Positions 59,488-64,000 of a DNA stretch of 64,000 nt are shown in pieces. The notes under the pieces were generated by a model. It saw only the letters and a list, made by a program, of their open reading frames with translations. It had not been told where the DNA came from and did no database searches. Each line of letters begins with the position of its first letter. Position 1 is the stretch's first letter. Both the position numbers and the translations under genes were made by a program. The stretch covers positions 6,014,001-6,078,000 of the forward strand of contig NZ_CP059724.1 of the NCBI RefSeq assembly GCF_022369515.1. Direction: 5' to 3'. This DNA comes from Paenibacillus sp. 19GGS1-52. Lineage in GTDB: Bacteria > Bacillota > Bacilli > Paenibacillales > Paenibacillaceae.

Positions 59488-60876
59488 TCAGCCATAAAAG
59501 GCTTGCAGCTGGCGTACAATTTCATCCTTATCATGCTCCACCACAGTCTGATGCTGAGACATCGCGAACAGCGCTTCGATCTGCGCCGGAAACTCCTGCT
59601 TGATGTCGATTAATTGGATCGCTTCATCAAATTTAGCTGGATGTGCAGTTGCAAAGGTAATACCGATCTCATCTGGGCCATTAAAAGTCTCATAAGCGGC
59701 AATGCCGCAGGCCGTATGCGGATCGAGCAGATAATCATGCTCCTGTTGGTACTTGCTGATGGTCTGGAGACACAACTCATTCTTCACACCGAGCGCTGCA
59801 AAATCCTGCTGGACCTGCTGCAGGGCCGCGCCTTCAATAATAATCTTGCCCTCACTCTGCAGCTTGGACATATAAGCAGACAGCTTCTCAGTATCTTCAC
59901 CAATTAGATAATACAGATAACGCTCAAAGTTGCTCGCCACCTGAATATCCATTGAAGGGCTGTAGGTGCTTGTAAAACCACCTGGCTTGTATTCGCCGGT
60001 ATTCACAAAACGCTCCAGAATGTTATTTTCATTCGTCGCGATGATTAACTTGTTAATGGGCAGCCCCATTCTCTTAGCCAAGTATCCTGAGAAAATATTA
60101 CCGAAGTTACCGGACGGCACGCTGAAGTTGATCTTCTTCTCCGCACTGTCTTCGATCTGCAGATAGGCATAGAAATAGTAAACGCTCTGCGCCAGAATGC
60201 GCACAAAGTTAATCGAGTTGATCGCTCGCAGGTGATACCGGCCTTTGAAGTCCAGATCTCCGAACAGATCCTTGATTACCTTCTGACAATCGTCAAAGTT
60301 GCCTTCCACCGACAGATTCAGCACATTGCTGTCATCAACCGTCGTCATCTGTAGCTCCTGCACCTTGCTTACCTTGCCATGCGGATGGAGGATACAGATC
60401 TTAATGCCTTCCTTGCCGCGCACGCCCTGAATGGCTGCCGCACCTGTATCCCCCGAGGTGGCACCAAGGATATGGATGATCTCATTCTGCTTCTTGGAGA
60501 TATAAGAATACAGCTCACCCATAAATTGCAGTGCCACATCCTTGAAGGCAAACGTTGGTCCGTGGAACAGCTCCAGTACATATAAGGAATCGCTCACCTG
60601 ATGCATAGGCGTTACTTCCGGTGCGCGAAAATTAGCATAGCTGGTGTAGACCATTTCTTGTAAATCACCGTAAGGAATCTCATCATTCGTGTAATAGGCA
60701 AAAATCTTCAGGAACAAATCCTGGTAGCTAAGGCTTCTCCACTCTTCCAGTGTAGCTGCTGAAATCACCGGAATCTCGGAGGGAACCATCAATCCGCCGT
60801 CATCGGCCAATCCCATTAAGACCGTATCGATAAAGCCTTTAGCTTCCACATTGCCTCTTGTGCTTATATACTTCAT
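59488..60876 (-). CDS. thrC: Threonine synthase
   Basis: The start is ATG 60876, six bases after AGGAGG; an ATG two codons earlier overlaps the site. The 462-residue enzyme is the long (E. coli/yeast) type of PLP-dependent threonine synthase: YISTRG at the start, LELFHGPTFAFKDVALQF with PLP-lysine K112, GATSGDTGAAAI for phosphate binding, and SVPSGNFGNIF. It converts O-phosphohomoserine to threonine. It is alone here, not next to hom or thrB. A D repeat lies just upstream; no T-box was seen. Confidence 0.95.
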   Translation of the reverse strand: MKYISTRGNVEAKGFIDTVLMGLADDGGLMVPSEIPVISAATLEEWRSLSYQDLFLKIFAYYTNDEIPYGDLQEMVYTSYANFRAPEVTPMHQVSDSLYVLELFHGPTFAFKDVALQFMGELYSYISKKQNEIIHILGATSGDTGAAAIQGVRGKEGIKICILHPHGKVSKVQELQMTTVDDSNVLNLSVEGNFDDCQKVIKDLFGDLDFKGRYHLRAINSINFVRILAQSVYYFYAYLQIEDSAEKKINFSVPSGNFGNIFSGYLAKRMGLPINKLIIATNENNILERFVNTGEYKPGGFTSTYSPSMDIQVASNFERYLYYLIGEDTEKLSAYMSKLQSEGKIIIEGAALQQVQQDFAALGVKNELCLQTISKYQQEHDYLLDPHTACGIAAYETFNGPDEIGITFATAHPAKFDEAIQLIDIKQEFPAQIEALFAMSQHQTVVEHDKDEIVRQLQAFYG

Positions 60877-60904
60877 GCTCATCCTCCTGTAACCCCTCTT
60901 TATT

Positions 60905-61004
60905 TAAAATATAAGAATTTATAGTCTTCACGCAATAATTTATCCTTATATTTCTCGAAGAAACGGGTGCCGTCCATAATAAAGGACGGCGAAGCCGTTT
61001 CATC
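60905..61004 (-). repeat. Hairpin repeat D (copy D4)
   Basis: About 100 bp. Hairpin arms GAAACGGCTTCGCCGTCC and GGACGGCACCCGTTTC (minus strand), then GAGAAATATAAGGATAAATT, ATTGCGTGAAG and TATAAATTCTTATATT. It is almost the same as D2 in its second half. It lies upstream of thrC. Confidence 0.8.
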
Positions 61005-61096
61005 TTGTCCTATATAGTAACACGTTTACGCGTTAAAGTCCGCTTAATCTGTGTCATCTTTTGTGCGAAAAACACCCCTGTTACGTTCAGTGGATA

Positions 61097-61591
61097 CTAT
61101 TTATTCTGGAGCTCTTTCCAGACTGTTTTGTTGCTGTACTGCCGTTCTACACTGACATCCTTGCCGAACCATTCCGGGGCGTCAAAGCTTTCCGCTTCCT
61201 CAAGCGAGTCGAATTCAACCTCCAGCACCGACAGCTTCAACTGTGTGTAGACATCGATCTCAATGGTAGTACCATTCCATATGCCCGTAGTGCGCTCTTT
61301 GACCAGCGGAATCATCTTAACCGCTTCGATCATCTGATTATATAGACCCTCTGAAATACAATATTCAATTTCCTCGCGGCTGATCCCTTTGCCATCCTTG
61401 AACGTATGCGTGTAGGTGACCTCGCCCGAGTCGAGGTCGGTAATCTTGCGCACTCGCAGCTCCTGGCCCCCGTCGATCGCTAGATAAGTCTGATCAATGC
61501 TGTGTCGGGTAAGAATCTTCAGCTGACCTTCCTGAATAAGCTGCTGCGGATATTCCAGCAACAGAAACTTGCGTTCAATCTCCAAAGCCAT
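61097..61591 (-). CDS. CYTH-domain (triphosphate tunnel) protein
   Basis: This 164-residue protein has the N-terminal ExExK motif as EIERKFLL (residues 4-11) and alternating charged strands (GQELRVRKI, THTFKDGKG, SREEIEY, IEIDVY, LSVLEVEF) that build the beta-barrel tunnel. The family binds triphosphates with Mg and acts as inorganic triphosphatase or, in some cases, adenylate cyclase. GAGGAG precedes ATG 61591. The substrate here is not known. Confidence 0.9.
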   Translation of the reverse strand: MALEIERKFLLLEYPQQLIQEGQLKILTRHSIDQTYLAIDGGQELRVRKITDLDSGEVTYTHTFKDGKGISREEIEYCISEGLYNQMIEAVKMIPLVKERTTGIWNGTTIEIDVYTQLKLSVLEVEFDSLEEAESFDAPEWFGKDVSVERQYSNKTVWKELQNK

Positions 61592-61718
61592 TTGGTCTCG
61601 CTCCTCTTAAGTTCGATATATATATCTATACGCATAATCTATTTATACGCATAATCTGGGTTCTATCTCAACAATAAGTGTTTCTTTCTCTTAACCAAAA
61701 AATGAGGCAGCACAATTA

Positions 61719-61902
61719 ACTTAAGGGGATTTTCTCCCTCTAATTTCGTAAATACAGCTACTTTTTAAGAGATAGAAGGAAATCATCCCTCTATTTTGGA
61801 TAAATAACCCATTTTAGTTTAAACCACCAAATTTAGAGGGAAATTTTTCCGCTAACCGTTGGAATAGCTTGGCAGATGTACATTTAGAGGGAGAATATCC
61901 CG
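61719..61902 (+). repeat. Four-box intergenic repeat, family B (copy B2)
   Basis: This 184 bp element has CCCTCTA anchors at 61736 and 61787 and TAGAGGG anchors at 61834 and 61885, so both spacings are 51 bp. It aligns over its full length with the reverse complement of B1, including the central CCCATTTTAG. Confidence 0.82.
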
Positions 61903-62311
61903 TTATTCTATTCTATATTACTTATTTATCATCATAGGGGTGGGGCATACTCAAGTCAATGTAAAGGGTCTATTTCAAACTCACTCTATCTCTAGTGGTG
62001 TTTTCCAATATGGCTTTCGAAGCGTGTACTGGGTTCGAGGTATTCTGGAAATCCAACTGCTTGCGAACTATGTAACACAACTATTTGAACAAATCTCCAA
62101 CACAGCAAATGCCACAAGTAACACGAGAAATGTCAACCTCATAGTATGAGCAAGAAGTTGTTTTCCTCTCTCGTCTCTGCCTTCGGTGAATTAATATGCC
62201 AGCTGAAAAGAAAATGCCAAAAACACCATAACAAAATATATAATGACCTTTAACATTAAAGTCAGTATTGATTCTGGGCTCTATGTAAAAATCAGGGATT
62301 GACCTAGTCCG
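61903..62311. other. Intergenic stretch without a supported gene
   Basis: About 400 AT-rich bases between repeats B2 and A4. A 69-codon rightward frame (61940-62149) has a non-ATG start and no family likeness. I see no strong hairpin. Confidence 0.5.
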
Positions 62312-62492
62312 CCGGACTGAGAAGACCTTATTTGTTCGAAATGAGGCGATTGGGGAGTTTGGCGGTCACCAGGGACGTTATTGACCCAATTTCTTCTGCA
62401 AAGAACCTGTTTTTGCTTCAATAGCGTCTTCTGAGTCCGCTTCCCGTTCCCCTAACCACCTCAAAACTGAAATAGCGGCGCTACAGTCCGCC
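62312..62492 (+). repeat. Four-box intergenic repeat, family A (copy A4)
   Basis: This 181 bp element has CGGAC/CGGTC anchors at 62313 and 62363 and GTCCG anchors at 62435 and 62486, so the spacings are 50 and 51 bp. It is most similar to A3, in the opposite direction. Confidence 0.8.
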
Positions 62493-62589
62493 AAGGTTGA
62501 ACTTCAACGATTCTGGCTTTGTATATTTGCCTTGTTGTCTTATTTTCAATGAGAATCCCTGAAATTCCAAACAATTTCTTAACACAAAA

Positions 62590-62624
62590 AAATAAACCTC
62601 AGCATATTTATTCACTGAGGTTTA
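62590..62624 (-). terminator. Terminator of the alpha-galactosidase gene
   Basis: AATAAACCTCAG, loop, CTGAGGTTTATT: a perfect 12 bp stem, with T-run on the minus strand. It lies 18 bases past the stop codon. Confidence 0.87.
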
Positions 62625-62641
62625 TTTTCTGTTTCTCACAT

Positions 62642-64000
62642 TCAGTTCTGCACGAGTGCCTTCAATCTGTAGCAGCCACTCACATAATCCTGCTGCACAT
62701 CCGGCAGCGACAGTCCCACCTGCATCAGTCGGTCTCCCCCGTACACTTCTCCGCTATCCTCTAGCTTATAGTCCAACTCTGGGTTCAAGCCGTTCAACTG
62801 CAAGCTGCGGCGCGGCGGGTTCGGCACCGCCATCACCCGGAAGTAATAGACGAGTGCTTCACGCTGGTCGTCAGATACGAACATCCAGGCCGTTTGATTA
62901 CCCTCGAACGGACTTTGCAATCGGTAGAGGTTGCCCTGCTGAACCAGGCTGCGGATTTCTTTATAATTCGCTACCTGCTCCTTGACCAGCTCCTTCTCCT
63001 CCGCCGTGAACTTGGTTAGATCGAGCTCGTAGCCAAAGTTACCGGACATGGCCACATCTCCACGGAAGGAGAGCGGCGTAATCCGGCCAACCTGGTGATT
63101 CGGCACAGCGGACACATGCGCGCCCATTGCGCTGATTGGATACACCAGACTCGTGCCGTATTGAATTTTCAATCGTTCCACAGCATCGGTGTCATCGCTC
63201 GTCCAGGTCTGCGGCATATAATACAACATGCCCGGATCAAAGCGTCCGCCTCCGCTGCAGCAGCTCTCGAACAGAATATGCGGGAACTTCGACGTCAGCC
63301 GCTCCAACAGCTCATACAAGCCCAGTACATAACGATGCGCCGTCTCACCCTGACGTTCAGGAGTAATCTGGGCTGAACCGATTTCTGTCAGACAGCGGTT
63401 CATATCCCATTTCACATAGGCCACTGGAACGGAGGAGAATACGCGGCTAAGCGACTCAAAAATATATTGCCGCACATCCTCTCTCGTGTAATCCAGCACC
63501 AACTGCCAACGCAGTTCACTGCGGCGACGACCCGGCACATGCAGACACCAGTCCGGATGCTGGCGATATAGATCGCTGTCCGGCGAGATCATTTCCGGCT
63601 CGACCCAGAGGCCGAACTGCAGGCCGTGGCCGTTCACCCGCTGCGCCAGATCGGCAAGACCGCCGGGCAGCTTGCGCAGATCCTCCACCCAGTCGCCGAG
63701 GGAAGAGTTGTCGGCATCTCTTTTGCCGAACCAGCCGTCATCCAGCACGAACAGTTCTATGCCGAGCTTCGCTCCTTCGGCGGCGATGGACTCCAGCTTG
63801 TCTGTATCGAAGTTAAAATAAGTGGCTTCCCAGTTATTGACCAGAATCGGCCGCTCTTTATCCCTGTAGAGTCCTCGGCACAGCCGGGTCCGGTACAGAC
63901 GGTGATAGGTTCTCGACATCTCTCCGATGCCTTCAGCCGAATAGACCATGACCACTTCCGGAGTCTGGAAGCTCTCGCCAGACTCCAGTAGCCAAGAGAA
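62642..64000 (-). CDS. GH36 alpha-galactosidase, C-terminal part (gene runs off the right edge)
   Basis: The frame stays open to base 64000, so the N-terminal beta domain lies outside the window; about 452 residues are present. The first visible residues (SFQTPEVVMVYS) are typical of family 36 just before the barrel. The nucleophile is in YVKWDMNRC and the acid/base in TWTSDDTDAVERLK; ESCCSGGGRFD and the DDGWFG motif also fit. The enzyme removes terminal alpha-galactose from oligosaccharides such as raffinose or galactomannan fragments. It adds to the galactose-directed enzymes to its left. Confidence 0.93.
   Translation of the reverse strand, partial: FSWLLESGESFQTPEVVMVYSAEGIGEMSRTYHRLYRTRLCRGLYRDKERPILVNNWEATYFNFDTDKLESIAAEGAKLGIELFVLDDGWFGKRDADNSSLGDWVEDLRKLPGGLADLAQRVNGHGLQFGLWVEPEMISPDSDLYRQHPDWCLHVPGRRRSELRWQLVLDYTREDVRQYIFESLSRVFSSVPVAYVKWDMNRCLTEIGSAQITPERQGETAHRYVLGLYELLERLTSKFPHILFESCCSGGGRFDPGMLYYMPQTWTSDDTDAVERLKIQYGTSLVYPISAMGAHVSAVPNHQVGRITPLSFRGDVAMSGNFGYELDLTKFTAEEKELVKEQVANYKEIRSLVQQGNLYRLQSPFEGNQTAWMFVSDDQREALVYYFRVMAVPNPPRRSLQLNGLNPELDYKLEDSGEVYGGDRLMQVGLSLPDVQQDYVSGCYRLKALVQN

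Noticed and set aside
60877..61096. T-box riboswitch upstream of threonine synthase
   Set aside because: The leader is taken up by repeat D4; no T-box consensus or antiterminator was found.
56811..61902. Regularly spaced repeats as a CRISPR array
   Set aside because: Boxes are only four per element, partly inverted, AT-rich, and without cas genes; not a CRISPR layout.
61940..62149. 69-codon frame between repeats B2 and A4
   Set aside because: Non-ATG start, no good ribosome site at the right place, no family likeness.

Overview
The window looks like a stretch of a Paenibacillus chromosome. The evidence is a mixed base composition near 50% GC, strong GGAGG ribosome sites, an S-layer-homology (SLH) protein, a YesM/YesN-type sensor pair next to a sugar ABC transporter, many glycoside hydrolases, and long intergenic spaces filled with dispersed repeats. 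No rRNA, tRNA, CRISPR array or prophage was seen. Both ends cut through genes.

Positions 1-12419 hold a cluster around a 1129-residue bacterial tubulin-like protein (GGTGSG GTP-binding loop). Its neighbours are two membrane-anchored von Willebrand A (VWA) proteins, an 804-residue companion that may be a degenerate tubulin relative, a 50-residue membrane protein, a zinc-ribbon membrane protein and a 591-residue membrane-anchored protein. This is the best candidate for a poorly described system. Tubulin-like/VWA neighbourhoods have been proposed in the literature to remodel membranes, but this exact set is not one I can match to a studied system.

Positions 12667-33930 are mostly housekeeping and accessory genes: a flavodoxin-fold reductase with a divergent MarR regulator, NudC, an SLH/Ig-like lipoprotein flanked by a decayed nudC fragment, an acyltransferase, ADP-ribosylglycohydrolase, an oxidoreductase, NTP-cleaning enzymes (MazG-like, MutT-like), a YceI protein, an OmpR-type two-component system, an amidase, YpsA and a VOC protein.

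Positions 33971-54627 form a carbohydrate-use region: two different GH42 beta-galactosidases, a sugar-binding protein with two permeases (no ATPase here), a YesM/YesN pair, an SGNH esterase, a GH31 alpha-xylosidase and two AraC regulators. A GH36 alpha-galactosidase runs off the right end. Together these suit uptake and trimming of galactose- and xylose-decorated plant oligosaccharides. An IS3-family element (46646-49862) sits inside this region. Its orfA is split by a group II intron lying antisense to it, and the intron-encoded protein carries a frameshift at an A8 run.

Positions 54622-61591 carry a large protein with a C-terminal methyltransferase domain, a radical SAM/SPASM protein paired with an oxidoreductase, threonine synthase and a CYTH phosphatase-like protein.

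The intergenic DNA is unusually informative. Eight elements of about 180-190 bp (families A, B and C, unrelated in box sequence) each carry four short boxes arranged as two pairs, and in every element the boxes of a pair lie 50-51 bp apart. Four copies of a roughly 98 bp hairpin element (D) and two copies of a roughly 143 bp multi-stem element (E) add to this. These repeats occur in convergent, divergent and tandem gaps, so they are unlikely to be ordinary operators.
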